DNA of 19,185 bases from Gemmatimonadales bacterium UBA2975 (lineage in GTDB: Bacteria > Gemmatimonadota > Gemmatimonadetes > Longimicrobiales > Gaopeijiaceae), in assembly GCA_002348265.1 (NCBI GenBank), contig DEAT01000005.1, positions 1-19,185 on the forward strand, written 5' to 3'. Below the pieces are notes generated by a model. The model saw only the letters and a program-made list of their open reading frames with translations. It ran no database searches and was not told the DNA's origin. Numbering within the stretch: position 1 is the stretch's first letter; every line of letters starts with the position of its first letter. This document shows, piece by piece, positions 7,969 to 16,513 of the stretch. The position numbers and the translations under genes are program-made.

Positions 7969-9279
7969 ATGCAGAGTCGCCGCTCTTTCCTAGGCACGCT
8001 ATCCCTTCCAGTCGCAGCCGCAGCCACAGGGATTTCATTCCGTCCCACCGAGCTACGTGCCGAAGCGATCGATATCGCCATGAATCTGGGATCACACCCA
8101 GGTAGCCCTAAAGACGTTGTTGATGACGAGAACTTCTGGCGTGAAGTCCAAAGCGCGTTCACTGTCGACCGGACTTTAGTCAACCTGAATAACGGCGGTG
8201 TTTCTCCCAGCCCAAAGCTGGTCCAGGACGCTATGAAGCGGCACCAAGATTACTCGAACCTAGCGCCAACTTACACGATGTGGCAGATCCTCGAACCGCA
8301 GAGAGAAGGAACGCGCCAAAGGATGGCCCGCGAGTGGGGGGTAGACCCAGAAGAAGTAGCGTTCACGCGTAACTCTTCGGAAAGTCTTCAGATACTCCAG
8401 TTTGGGTACGACCTACAGCCAGGTGACGAAGTCCTGACGACGACTCAAGACTACGGGCGGATGATTACCACGTTTCAGCAACGAGAGCGTCGAGAGGGTA
8501 TCGTTCTCAAGCAGATCCAGATCCCAGTACCTGCTGAAGACCCGGCTGAGATTGTGCGCCTTTTCGAGGAAGGAATAACCGATCGAACAAAGCTGATCTT
8601 GTGTTGTCACATGATAAATCTGACCGGACAAATCCTTCCGGTCACAGAACTGACCGCTATGGCGCGCCGTCATGGCATCCCCCTAATAATCGACGGAGCA
8701 CATTCGTTAGCACATTTTGACTTCGATATTGGTGAACTCGACGTCGACAATTACACGAGCAGCCTGCACAAATGGCTCTTCGCACCTCATGGGACAGGTC
8801 TTCTGTACGTGAGGAAAGACCAAATCGCAGACGTCTGGCCTCTGATGGCTGCCCCAGAGTCGCGCGATCACGATATCCGAAAATTTGAAGAGATCGGGAC
8901 TCACCCTGAAGCACCCTATCTGTGTATCGGTGAGGCACTCACGTTCCATCAAGGCCTCGGCCCGGCAAGGAAAGCTGCTCGTCTTACCTACCTCAGGGAC
9001 TACTGGGCTAACCCGTTACTCGAGCACGACAACGTTCGACTGCACACGAGCCAAAAGCCTGGTTTTGCATGTGGAATTGCGAACGTTGAAGTAATCGGAA
9101 TCGAGCCCAATGCTCTCCGCGAATATCTGTGGAACAGCCACCGTATCATTGTCGTAAGCATCAATCACGCTGAATTCCAAGGGCTGCGCATCAGTCCAAG
9201 CGTTTACACAACGCCGTCCGAGCTAGATCGCTTCGTCGAAATCATGAGCGACGTCGCCAAGAATGGAATTCCAGCGTGA
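7969..9279 (+). CDS. Tat-exported class V aminotransferase (isopenicillin-N-epimerase-like)
   Basis: Fold-type I PLP enzyme of the class V aminotransferase/cysteine desulfurase-like superfamily; members act as epimerases, desulfurases, lyases or transaminases, so the reaction is open. The first residues, MQSRRSFLGT, form a Tat signal motif followed by an Ala-rich hydrophobic stretch (to about residue 22), implying export of the folded, cofactor-loaded enzyme. The VNLNNGGVSPSP start of the enzyme domain, the cofactor-binding IDGAHS (Asp242, His245) and the SSLHKWLFAP motif with the PLP lysine Lys268 are all present. The 436-residue length fits the family plus signal peptide. The ATG at 7969 is preceded by GAGG eight bases upstream. 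Its TGA overlaps the GTG of the S9 peptidase gene (4-nt GTGA overlap), so the two are coupled. A periplasmic role on amino acids or peptide products is inferred from this pairing. Confidence 0.88.
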   Translation: MQSRRSFLGTLSLPVAAAATGISFRPTELRAEAIDIAMNLGSHPGSPKDVVDDENFWREVQSAFTVDRTLVNLNNGGVSPSPKLVQDAMKRHQDYSNLAPTYTMWQILEPQREGTRQRMAREWGVDPEEVAFTRNSSESLQILQFGYDLQPGDEVLTTTQDYGRMITTFQQRERREGIVLKQIQIPVPAEDPAEIVRLFEEGITDRTKLILCCHMINLTGQILPVTELTAMARRHGIPLIIDGAHSLAHFDFDIGELDVDNYTSSLHKWLFAPHGTGLLYVRKDQIADVWPLMAAPESRDHDIRKFEEIGTHPEAPYLCIGEALTFHQGLGPARKAARLTYLRDYWANPLLEHDNVRLHTSQKPGFACGIANVEVIGIEPNALREYLWNSHRIIVVSINHAEFQGLRISPSVYTTPSELDRFVEIMSDVAKNGIPA

Positions 9280-11378
9280 ACTCAACCCGCTGGACCACAA
9301 TCACACCTGCTTTAGGAGTAATTCTAAGTCTAATGGCGGTCCCTGCCGCCGCGCAGAGTCCATTCTCAATAGACGAAGTCTTATCGTTTTCCTTCGCTTC
9401 GGGACTAGTAGCTTCCTCAACTGGAGATCGCATCGCCTGGATCGAGAACCGCCAAGGTGAGCGTAATATCTGGGTCGCGGAGGGTCCGACCTGGCAAGGG
9501 CGTCAATTCACAGATTACACCGGTGACAACGGACAAGAACTGTCCGAGCTAACCTTCTCAGCAGACGGTTCACAACTGTTCTGGGTGCGTGGTGGTGCAC
9601 CAAATCGACAGGGTGAAGTCCCAGATCCACTCTTCTCACCAAGTGAGGAAGAGCGCGGAATATGGACATCATCTTTTGATGAAGGTGTTGATACCTATCT
9701 TGTTTCTGCTTCTAATTTTACGGTTTCTACGGATGGCAAGCAACTCGCGTACGCGCAAAGTGGTGAGATCTTCTTGCTTGCACTCGAAGGTGAAGGTCAG
9801 CCGCAGAGAGTCGCCAAGATCCGCGGTAACGCTAGGGACATAACTTGGTCACCCGATGGATCAGAACTGGCGTTTGTTAGTAGCCGGGGCGACCACTCCT
9901 TCATCGGCGTACTAGACCTAAAGAGTGACCGCATCACATACCTCGACCCGAGTGTAGGGAATGACTCGTACCCCGCATGGAGTCCCGACGGGAGTCAGAT
10001 CGCTTTTATTCGAACGCCCAATGAGCGCATAGTACACATGTTCTCCCCTCGCCGTGAAGCGCTTCCCTTTTCGATTCGGGTAGCTAGCGTTGAAACTGGC
10101 ACTGGAATTGAGATCTGGAAGGCGTCGGAAGGGGTCGGAAGCGTATTCAGTGGGATCAGTGCCGAAAACCAACTGTGGTGGACCGCCGATGACCGTCTGG
10201 TTTTTCCCTGGGAAGGAGATGGATGGAAGCACCTGTACAGTATCCCTCTCTCAGGTGGAGAGCCGACACTTCTCACTCCGGGTGACTTCGAAGTCCAGTT
10301 CGCCTCGATTGGACCGGACGGCAGATCCGTCATTTACGATTCGAATCAGAACGACACAGACCGGAAGCATGTATGGCGTGTCGACGCATCCGGAGGACCA
10401 GCCCAATTAGTGACACCAGGAACGGGGCTCGAATGGGGGGCAGTGATCACCGGAGACGGTACCGTAGCGTTTCACGCGGCCTCGGGTAAGGAGCCCGCTC
10501 ACACGGTCGTGCTCATAGACGGACAACGTCATCGGGTTAGTCCAGACCTCCAGGACTCGTTCCCCAAAGACCACTTGGTCGAGCCAAAAGAGGTGATCTT
10601 CAGCGCCTCAGATGGAATGAAAATACGCGGCCAACTCTTTATGCCAGCAAACTCACCAGCAGGCGAGCGACTCCCAGCTGTGCTCTTCTTTCACGGTGGC
10701 TCGCGCCGCCAAATGCTTCTTGGCTTTCATCACCGCGGGTACTACCACAACGCTTACGCTATGAACCAAGCGCTGGCGAATGCCGGATACTTAGTCCTAT
10801 CGGTGAACTATCGAAGCGGGATCGGCTACGGAATGGAATTCCGGGAAGCAGAAAACTATGGAGCTACAGGGGCCAGTGAATTCAATGACGTACTCGGAGC
10901 GGGACTCTACCTGCAATCACGAGATGATGTAGACCCGGACCGGATCGGCCTATGGGGCGGATCATACGGTGGTTACCTAACCGCACTCGGCCTTGCTAGG
11001 GCATCAAACCTCTTTGCTGCAGGAGTGGACATCCATGGCGTCCATGACTGGAACGTAGTCATGAATGGCTTTCGGCCCTCCTATGACCCCAAAGACTATC
11101 CTCAATTCAGCCAAGTCGCATATGCCTCCTCGCCGATGGCTTTCATGGACGGATGGACCTCTCCTGTCCTATTGATTCACGGAGATGATGATCGCAATGT
11201 CCCTTTTTCTGAAACTGTCGATCTGGCTGAAGCCTTGTCCCGCCGTGGTGTCGAGTACGAGCAGTTGATCTTCCCTGACGAAGTGCATGGCTTTCTCCTG
11301 CACCGCAACTGGGTTTCAGCATTCGAAGCCACGCTGTCTTTTTTTGATCGCAAACTCAAACAACATCCTGGCTCGTGA
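9276..11378 (+). CDS. Secreted S9 family prolyl-oligopeptidase-type serine peptidase
   Basis: Exported peptidase of the S9 clan (dipeptidyl-peptidase IV / acylaminoacyl-peptidase type) that would release N-terminal dipeptides or acyl-amino acids. The 700-residue product starts with GTG at 9276 within the upstream stop. A Sec-type signal peptide runs to about residue 27 (AVPAAAQS). The middle is a beta-propeller with PD40/WD40-like repeats, e.g. ITWSPDGSELAFVS and AWSPDGSQIAFI. The C-terminal alpha/beta-hydrolase domain has the nucleophile motif GLWGGSYGGYL (Ser563), HGDDDRNVP (probable acid Asp639) and DEVHGF (His671), a complete triad. Also seen is FHGGSRRQMLLGF, the oxyanion-side region. 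There is no ribosome binding site of note at the GTG, which fits coupling to the aminotransferase gene. Substrate specificity is not readable. Confidence 0.92.
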   Translation: MNSTRWTTITPALGVILSLMAVPAAAQSPFSIDEVLSFSFASGLVASSTGDRIAWIENRQGERNIWVAEGPTWQGRQFTDYTGDNGQELSELTFSADGSQLFWVRGGAPNRQGEVPDPLFSPSEEERGIWTSSFDEGVDTYLVSASNFTVSTDGKQLAYAQSGEIFLLALEGEGQPQRVAKIRGNARDITWSPDGSELAFVSSRGDHSFIGVLDLKSDRITYLDPSVGNDSYPAWSPDGSQIAFIRTPNERIVHMFSPRREALPFSIRVASVETGTGIEIWKASEGVGSVFSGISAENQLWWTADDRLVFPWEGDGWKHLYSIPLSGGEPTLLTPGDFEVQFASIGPDGRSVIYDSNQNDTDRKHVWRVDASGGPAQLVTPGTGLEWGAVITGDGTVAFHAASGKEPAHTVVLIDGQRHRVSPDLQDSFPKDHLVEPKEVIFSASDGMKIRGQLFMPANSPAGERLPAVLFFHGGSRRQMLLGFHHRGYYHNAYAMNQALANAGYLVLSVNYRSGIGYGMEFREAENYGATGASEFNDVLGAGLYLQSRDDVDPDRIGLWGGSYGGYLTALGLARASNLFAAGVDIHGVHDWNVVMNGFRPSYDPKDYPQFSQVAYASSPMAFMDGWTSPVLLIHGDDDRNVPFSETVDLAEALSRRGVEYEQLIFPDEVHGFLLHRNWVSAFEATLSFFDRKLKQHPGS

Positions 11379-11391
11379 AGGCATCCAAAAC

Positions 11392-12036
11392 ATGATATCT
11401 CTGGCCGTCGCCGCTCTCCTGTCTTTGGGGATCCTAGAACAGCCCAGTGTGGTTTGTAGTGATGCAGCCTGGTCGTCCTCGACACTCGACAATGATTTGC
11501 AAGATATATACGAGTCGGGACGCCCCTACTCTGACTTTCTTAGCTCAGCCAAGAGAAGAGCCGAGCTCTGGATCGCTAACACCGAAAAAGCAGAGGATAT
11601 CAACTCGCATCTCGTTGCCCGAGCAAGAGCGGTAGGCGGGAGCTGGAAGCTTTTGGCCGTGGCTATCGATTCATGCTCCGACTCAGTAAGCACGATACCC
11701 TACCTGGCTCAGCTAGTTGACATGGTGGACGGGCTCGAGATGCGAGTGGTCGATCCAACTACCGGCCTCAGCATCATGGAGTCCCATCGCACACTAGACG
11801 GACGAGCCTCGACGCCCACTATTATCCTCCTAAATGAAGACTTCGACGAAGTCGGTTGTTTCATTGAACGGCCACCTGCCTTGAAGGACTGGATTTTAGA
11901 AGAGGATTTTTCCAGTCAAGAGATATATCCACAGAAGATGGAGTGGTATGATCGAGATAGCGGATACCACACAGTGGAGATCTTCGTGGAAATGCTGGAG
12001 GCTGCAGCAAGTGGAGCAGCAGCGATCTGCAGCTGA
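11392..12036 (+). CDS. Exported thioredoxin-fold protein (Thioredoxin_9-like)
   Basis: The 214-residue product begins at ATG 11392 with a hydrophobic N-terminus (about residues 1-15) that looks like a signal peptide. The frame is open further upstream inside the peptidase gene, but this ATG has GAAGG ten bases before it and gives a sensible leader. The middle resembles the thioredoxin-like family that carries an E-D-W-C-G-D-S type motif. Here it reads AIDSCSDS (Cys95 as the only active-site-like cysteine), followed by a cis-proline motif TPT (Pro142) and a beta-strand IILLNEDFDEVG. The family is usually single-cysteine, so a classical disulfide reductase activity is not expected. It follows the peptidase stop by 13 bp and is probably in the same operon. 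The exact biochemical role is unknown. Confidence 0.75.
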   Translation: MISLAVAALLSLGILEQPSVVCSDAAWSSSTLDNDLQDIYESGRPYSDFLSSAKRRAELWIANTEKAEDINSHLVARARAVGGSWKLLAVAIDSCSDSVSTIPYLAQLVDMVDGLEMRVVDPTTGLSIMESHRTLDGRASTPTIILLNEDFDEVGCFIERPPALKDWILEEDFSSQEIYPQKMEWYDRDSGYHTVEIFVEMLEAAASGAAAICS

Positions 12037-12160
12037 GCTTACTTCAGATTATTAGGAACAAACGCACGACCAGGGAATACGGGTAAAAAAAGCCGACCAC
12101 AGTAACTAGCTTCAATAAATCGTTTCGACCGCAGCACAATAGCCCAAGCCTGAGACCGTC

Positions 12161-13114
12161 ATGATCATCAGACGCAAACCCGATATCGCTTCTTCAGAGA
12201 TCACCCCGGAACGCACCTACCTCAATCGACGGCACTTCGTTAAGAAGGCAGCAGCAGCGGGGGTCCTAGGCACAGCTCTCGGCCCTCGAGCTCTCCAGGG
12301 AAAAACAACGCTCCAGGAACTCCACCCGCGTTTCGATTCCATGACGTCCGAGATGGATGAGCCACTGAACTCCTACGAAGAGATCACCACCTACAACAAC
12401 TTCTACGAGTTTGGTACCAGAAAGTCTGACCCTGCGGAAAATTCCGGCGCCTTCCGGCCGCGGCCCTGGAAAGTGGAGATCGGTGGCATGGTCAACAAAC
12501 CTGGTGAATACGAGCTAGACGATTTGCTCTCTGGTATCACTATGGAAGATCGGGTCTATCGCCTGCGTTGCGTAGAGGCTTGGTCAATGGTCATCCCCTG
12601 GTATGGATTCCCACTCTCGGCACTCATCGACAAGGTCGAGCCTCAACCGGGGGCTAAGTACATCGAGATGAAAACCATCGTACGCCCCGAAGAGATGACC
12701 CACCAGCGCTTCCCGATTCTCGACTGGCCCTACATCGAAGGCTTGCGGATGGACGAAGCGATGCATCCACTCACGATTCTCGCCACCGGATTATATGGAG
12801 CTGATCTTCCAAACCAGAATGGTGCCCCACTCCGTCTAGTGGTTCCTTGGAAATATGGGTTCAAAGGGGTTAAGTCGATCCAGAGCATCAGATTTGTGGA
12901 AGAGATGCCGATCAACACGTGGCAGGTACAAAACTCTCACGAGTATGGGTTCTTCGCGAACGTGAACCCAAACGTCAGTCACCCGCGCTGGAGTCAGGCG
13001 AGGGAGACTAGGTTACCGGGCTTCCGGAAAGACTTCGACACCATGATGTTCAACGGCTATACGGATCAGGTGCAGCACCTCTATGCCGGAATGGACCTCG
13101 CGCGCTGGAAATAG
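12161..13114 (+). CDS. msrP: Protein-methionine-sulfoxide reductase catalytic subunit MsrP
   Basis: Periplasmic molybdopterin (Mo-MPT) enzyme that reduces methionine sulfoxide in oxidised envelope proteins, formerly called YedY. The 317-residue product carries a Tat motif, NRRHFVKKAAAAG, at residues 22-34 after an unusually long polar N-terminal leader. The sulfite-oxidase-type fold follows: the NNFYEFG segment near 79-85, WKVEIGG, and the RLRCVEAW motif in which Cys137 is the expected molybdenum ligand. Also seen are APLRLVVPWKYGFK and the C-terminal HPRWSQA. ATG at 12161 is used; the ribosome binding site is weak (GAGA). The stop is 35 bp before msrQ, the usual gene order. The neighbour and all key motifs agree, so the call is firm. 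Confidence 0.94.
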   Translation: MIIRRKPDIASSEITPERTYLNRRHFVKKAAAAGVLGTALGPRALQGKTTLQELHPRFDSMTSEMDEPLNSYEEITTYNNFYEFGTRKSDPAENSGAFRPRPWKVEIGGMVNKPGEYELDDLLSGITMEDRVYRLRCVEAWSMVIPWYGFPLSALIDKVEPQPGAKYIEMKTIVRPEEMTHQRFPILDWPYIEGLRMDEAMHPLTILATGLYGADLPNQNGAPLRLVVPWKYGFKGVKSIQSIRFVEEMPINTWQVQNSHEYGFFANVNPNVSHPRWSQARETRLPGFRKDFDTMMFNGYTDQVQHLYAGMDLARWK

Positions 13115-13149
13115 TCGAGGCTTCTACAAGACGCGCCGGAGGTAAGACC

Positions 13150-13776
13150 ATGAATCAGAAGCGCGCCCTGTTTACGGTCAAGACGATCTTGTGGGTATGC
13201 GCTTTGTCTCCAGGTGCCTATTTAGTCAACAGTCTCCTGAGAGGATCTCTGGGTGTGAACCCCGTGGAGAAATTGACGCTATGGACAGGTATGACCGCGC
13301 TGGTGCTGCTCTTGACCTCATTAGCAGTAACTCCAATCCGACGTATATCTGGATGGAATCTCTTAATCAAGCTGCGCAGACCACTCGGCCTCTTCGCATT
13401 CTTTTACGCGAGTGCTCATTTTGTCATCTGGTTTGCCTTCTACAACATCTTTGATTTCGGCTACATGTGGGCCGACATCGTAGAGCGGAGATTTATTACC
13501 GCAGGCATGGCAGCTCTTTTCGTAATGCTTCCGTTGGCCCTCACCTCAACGCGATGGGCAATCCGCAAACTTGGAAAGAAGTGGATCACCCTTCACCGCG
13601 CAGCCTACCTTGCCGGTATTCTAGGCGTCGTGCATTACTTCTGGCTCGTGAAGGCCGATACGCGCCTACCTTCACTCTTTGCTCTTGTACTAGCGAGCCT
13701 ACTCGGCTTCCGTGCGTTACAGTCGAGGGCAGCGGCACGTATTAAATTGCAAAGAAGTAGCAACCAAAAAGGGTAA
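13150..13776 (+). CDS. msrQ: Haem-binding membrane subunit MsrQ
   Basis: Inner-membrane b-type haem protein that passes electrons from the respiratory chain or cytosolic flavin reductase to MsrP. The 208-residue product is almost entirely membrane helices of the ferric-reductase-like transmembrane family. Family motifs include GVNPVEKLTLWTG, AVTPIRR, RRPLGLFAF, and TLHRAAY followed by VVHYFW. His90, His149 and His162 are the likely haem-ligand candidates. The ATG at 13150 has GGAGG seven bases upstream, a strong ribosome binding site. It lies immediately after msrP and forms the standard two-gene unit. The C-terminal tail is short and basic. Confidence 0.93.
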   Translation: MNQKRALFTVKTILWVCALSPGAYLVNSLLRGSLGVNPVEKLTLWTGMTALVLLLTSLAVTPIRRISGWNLLIKLRRPLGLFAFFYASAHFVIWFAFYNIFDFGYMWADIVERRFITAGMAALFVMLPLALTSTRWAIRKLGKKWITLHRAAYLAGILGVVHYFWLVKADTRLPSLFALVLASLLGFRALQSRAAARIKLQRSSNQKG

Positions 13777-13868
13777 CGCGCTTTACAGAATAACCTTCCC
13801 CGCATTCAAAGCATCAACATCATTACCCAATCAAGTAGGTAGCGGGCCCCGTTTCTCAATGTCGAACC

Positions 13869-13881
13869 GTACCTCAGGTAC
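13869..13881. repeat. GTACCT/AGGTAC inverted repeat
   Basis: Six-base perfect arms around one central base form a compact dyad typical of an operator. The half AGGTAC recurs at 13909-13914. No transcription factor gene is present in the window to pair with it, and short dyads like this arise by chance. Confidence 0.25.
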
Positions 13882-14184
13882 CGAGTCGCCTTTTGAGGAT
13901 CACCATCGAGGTACAGCCAGAGTCCATAAAGCGATACTCGCACATCAAGCGTATTCGTGGTGTTGGTGCCAAGCAATGCGGTGCGAGACTTCATCGCACG
14001 CGACTGCACTCGAGAGCTAGGAAATCACAGTCCCCACGTCGCGCATGGCCTCTTGTCGCGTGTCATCGTTGTATGGGACGAGACCCCAATCCCGGAAAGC
14101 CGGCATCCTCAGACTCAGATGATACGAAGCGCAAGCATAGATCAGGCAAAAGCAGACGACAGACCAATGCGACAAAAACGTCGG

Positions 14185-14340
14185 ATGCGACTTAGGAGCC
14201 ATGATCTCCCAACGCTCACAGGACGCGCTCTTCAGAATCTATGGCAATTCCTGAAGTTTCCCGATGAAGTAGGGATGGTTTTTCTTTTCTTCGTCTTCTT
14301 ATACTGGGGCATTCAGTGGATGATCATGATATTGCAATAG
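14185..14340 (+). CDS. Possible small single-span membrane protein
   Basis: A 51-residue frame from ATG 14185 to TAG 14340. The N-terminal half is polar and basic. The C-terminal half is a strongly hydrophobic aromatic-rich helix (about residues 31-51), enough to cross the membrane once, followed directly by the stop. Upstream in-frame starts exist at 14167, 14119 and 13957, but no clear ribosome binding site precedes any of them. It lies 49 bp before the desaturase gene in the same direction. The hydrophobic stretch falls in a T-rich run that could mimic a membrane helix by chance. I do not recognise a family. Confidence 0.25.
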   Translation: MRLRSHDLPTLTGRALQNLWQFLKFPDEVGMVFLFFVFLYWGIQWMIMILQ

Positions 14341-14389
14341 ATCTGCTATAAATTCATGCGATACACTTACACTCCCGATTGCGTAGGGC

Positions 14390-15277
14390 ATGCTTGCTTC
14401 ACTTCTGAAGGTCTTGAGACCGCTGGTTCTTTGGTTCGACACCTCGGCAGTCGACCAAAACAAGATGACGGACAAAACCGTGGTAGACTGGTTCCGGGTG
14501 ATACCCTTCATTGCTGTACACGCAGCTTGCCTCGGGGTCATATGGGTCGGCTGGAGTTGGTCAGCGATAGCGGTCGCAGCATCCCTTTACGCTCTTCGGA
14601 TGTTTGCAATAACAGGATTCTACCATCGCTACTTCTCACACAGGTCATTCAAAACATCACGACCGGCGCAATTCATATTCGCCTTACTAGGAGCGAGCTC
14701 GGCACAGCGTGGGCCTCTGTGGTGGGCCGCCCACCACCGGCATCATCATCGTCACTCCGATACAGAGCATGACGTGCACTCGCCCCGGCATCATGGTTTC
14801 TGGTGGGCTCACATGGGGTGGATCACGGCGCCGGGCAACTTTCCGACCAACTTTGAAGCCGTGCGTGACTTAGCTAAGTACCCCGAGCTTCGTTTTCTGG
14901 ATCGATTCGACATCTTCGTGCCGTTTCTACTTGCAGTAACCCTATTCTTGATAGGTAGCTGGCAGCTACTGGTTTGGGGGTTCTTCATCAGCACCGTGGT
15001 TTTATTTCACTGCACCTGCTTCATCAACTCACTCGCGCATCAGATGGGCAGTCAACGCTACGATACCGGTGATGACAGCCGTAACAGTCTCCTGTTGGCG
15101 CTTCTCACCTTTGGCGAGGGTTGGCATAACAACCACCATAGATATCCCGGAGCGGCTCGCCAAGGTTTCTTTTGGTGGGAAGTGGACATTACATACTATG
15201 GATTGCAGATGCTGGAAAAGCTTCGAATAATCAGCGATCTACGGCAACCGCCTGAGCGCCTTCTGCAGCGGACCTGA
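14390..15277 (+). CDS. Membrane acyl-lipid/acyl-CoA desaturase (delta-9 type)
   Basis: Integral-membrane di-iron desaturase that uses O2 and reducing equivalents to insert a cis double bond into a fatty acyl chain. All three histidine boxes are present: HRYFSH (residues 79-84), HHRHHH (115-120) and WHNNHH (245-250), with GEGWHNNHHRYP diagnostic for the stearoyl-CoA desaturase family. Hydrophobic pairs of membrane helices lie at about 38-75 and 175-212. The 295-residue length is usual for the bacterial form, which lacks a fused cytochrome b5. The ATG at 14390 precedes the hydrophobic core normally, though its ribosome binding site is poor (AGGG too close). An in-frame ATG at residue 26 is an alternative. 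Its stop is 3 bp before the FAD oxidoreductase gene, so it heads the lipid operon and probably makes the unsaturated substrate for the SAM enzymes downstream. Confidence 0.92.
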   Translation: MLASLLKVLRPLVLWFDTSAVDQNKMTDKTVVDWFRVIPFIAVHAACLGVIWVGWSWSAIAVAASLYALRMFAITGFYHRYFSHRSFKTSRPAQFIFALLGASSAQRGPLWWAAHHRHHHRHSDTEHDVHSPRHHGFWWAHMGWITAPGNFPTNFEAVRDLAKYPELRFLDRFDIFVPFLLAVTLFLIGSWQLLVWGFFISTVVLFHCTCFINSLAHQMGSQRYDTGDDSRNSLLLALLTFGEGWHNNHHRYPGAARQGFFWWEVDITYYGLQMLEKLRIISDLRQPPERLLQRT

Positions 15278-15280
15278 CCG

Positions 15281-16513
15281 GTGCGAATCGCAGTCGTGGG
15301 CAGCGGGGTATCCGGTCTCGTAGCCGCTCACCTCTTACATCCTCATCACGAGGTCGTTGTATTCGAATCCCGTAATCGAATCGGTGGTCATGTGCATACC
15401 GTCGACATCCCGACTTCCGACGCGGGGTTACTGCAAATTGATACCGGGTTCATCGTATACAATGAGAGCAACTACCCAATGTTCACGAGCTTAATTGAGC
15501 AATTGGGTATCCCGACTCAATCATCAAACATGAGTTTCAGTGTGAAGTGCGACCGTTACGGGGTAGAGTACAACGGCTCGACCTTGCGACAGATCTTTTC
15601 TCAGCGAAGAAACCTGCTACGGCCTTCGTTTCACAGGATGTTACTCGACATTCTTCGCTTCAATCGTGAATCTGCGAACGCGATCCGAAATGAAGCAGCT
15701 CAGATAACACTCGGTGAGTACGTTAGTCGCAGTGGCTACTCATCATGGCTGTCCGAACTTTACCTTTTACCGATGGGATCGGCGCTCTGGTCGGTTCCAC
15801 GGGATCAAGTCTTGGAGATGCCCGCCGCATTCTTCGTCAGCTTTTTCGAAAATCATGGAATGCTGACAGTGGATGACCGCCCGGAATGGCGCGTAATCAC
15901 AGGGGGATCGAAATCGTATCTCGCCCCTCTAGTGCGACCTTTCCGCGATAGTATCCAAACCGGCACTCCTGTGACATCTGTATCACGGTATGAAGACCAC
16001 GTCTTGGTCAACGGAGACAGGTTCGATGAGATAGTGTTCGCGTGCCACTCAGACCAAGCGCTATCCGTTCTAGACGATGCGACACCGCTGGAGCAGGAGT
16101 TCCTCAGCTCCTTACCCTATCAGAAAAACGACGTCGTTTTACACACCGACACAAGCCTGCTTCCTAAGCGCGTGAACGCTTGGGGCTCATGGAATTACCA
16201 CGTCAGTGGCGATGCCGCTGGGCCTGCAACCGTCACATACAACATGAACCTCCTGCAGAGCCTTGATACAGAAGAAACCTACTGTGTGACCCTTAATGCC
16301 ACCGACTCAATTAATCCCGACTCGATCCTATACCGAACGACATACGAACACCCCGTCTACACGGGGAAAGGCTTCGAAGTACAAGAACGACACTCGGAAA
16401 TCAGCGGCTTAAACCGAACACACTATTGCGGAGCCTACTGGGGATTCGGGTTCCACGAGGACGGTGTTCGCAGTGGCGTTCGGGTAGCGGAGCACTTCGG
16501 CATCTCGCTATGA
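15281..16513 (+). CDS. FAD/NAD(P)-binding amine-oxidase-like oxidoreductase
   Basis: Flavoprotein of the amine-oxidase/phytoene-desaturase-like superfamily. The N-terminus VVGSGVSGLVAAHLL is a Rossmann dinucleotide fold (GxGxxG at residues 7-12), with an acidic end of strand two (FES) and the RIGGHVHT motif that contacts FAD. The 410-residue length and the C-terminal CGAYWGFGFHEDGVRSG segment, the second FAD-contact region, match the proteins usually found beside DUF1365 and CFA synthase genes. Start is GTG at 15281, because the Rossmann strand begins at residue 2. The reaction is not established from sequence. By context it probably oxidises or isomerises an acyl chain; homologues neighbouring CFA genes have been linked to oxidative modification of methylated fatty acids, which I treat only as a hypothesis here. 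Confidence 0.88.
   Translation: MRIAVVGSGVSGLVAAHLLHPHHEVVVFESRNRIGGHVHTVDIPTSDAGLLQIDTGFIVYNESNYPMFTSLIEQLGIPTQSSNMSFSVKCDRYGVEYNGSTLRQIFSQRRNLLRPSFHRMLLDILRFNRESANAIRNEAAQITLGEYVSRSGYSSWLSELYLLPMGSALWSVPRDQVLEMPAAFFVSFFENHGMLTVDDRPEWRVITGGSKSYLAPLVRPFRDSIQTGTPVTSVSRYEDHVLVNGDRFDEIVFACHSDQALSVLDDATPLEQEFLSSLPYQKNDVVLHTDTSLLPKRVNAWGSWNYHVSGDAAGPATVTYNMNLLQSLDTEETYCVTLNATDSINPDSILYRTTYEHPVYTGKGFEVQERHSEISGLNRTHYCGAYWGFGFHEDGVRSGVRVAEHFGISL

Larger units (their letters stand above)
13777..14389. other. msrQ-desaturase intergenic region (613 bp)
   Basis: No known gene is recognisable. The stretch contains a 13-nt inverted repeat GTACCT-c-AGGTAC (13869-13881), another AGGTAC half at 13909-13914, and a small hairpin GTGCGA-N7-TCGCAC (13981-13999). 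Several overlapping short frames on both strands show no family resemblance. The best coding candidate is the 51-codon frame ending at 14340 (listed separately). TATAAA at 14347-14352, about 40 bp before the desaturase start, is the best -10-like element for the lipid operon, but no matching -35 lies at the right distance. Confidence 0.45.

Noticed and set aside
7821..8183. Minus-strand 120-codon frame overlapping the aminotransferase start
   Set aside because: It covers the Tat signal and N-terminus of a well-supported gene on the other strand and resembles nothing.
13806..14009. Minus-strand 67-codon frame in the msrQ-desaturase gap
   Set aside because: No family resemblance and no ribosome binding site; it runs against the direction of both neighbours, and other frames here are equally open.
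13957..14340. Full 127-codon plus-strand frame as one protein
   Set aside because: The first two thirds have random-looking composition and no ribosome binding site; only the last 51 codons were kept as a weak candidate.
14321..14354. TGATCA/TGATAT plus TAAAT as an ECF (ChrR-type sigma) promoter for the lipid operon
   Set aside because: Tempting given the gene content, but the spacings (22 and 16 bp) do not fit my recollection of the consensus, and no sigma gene is in view.
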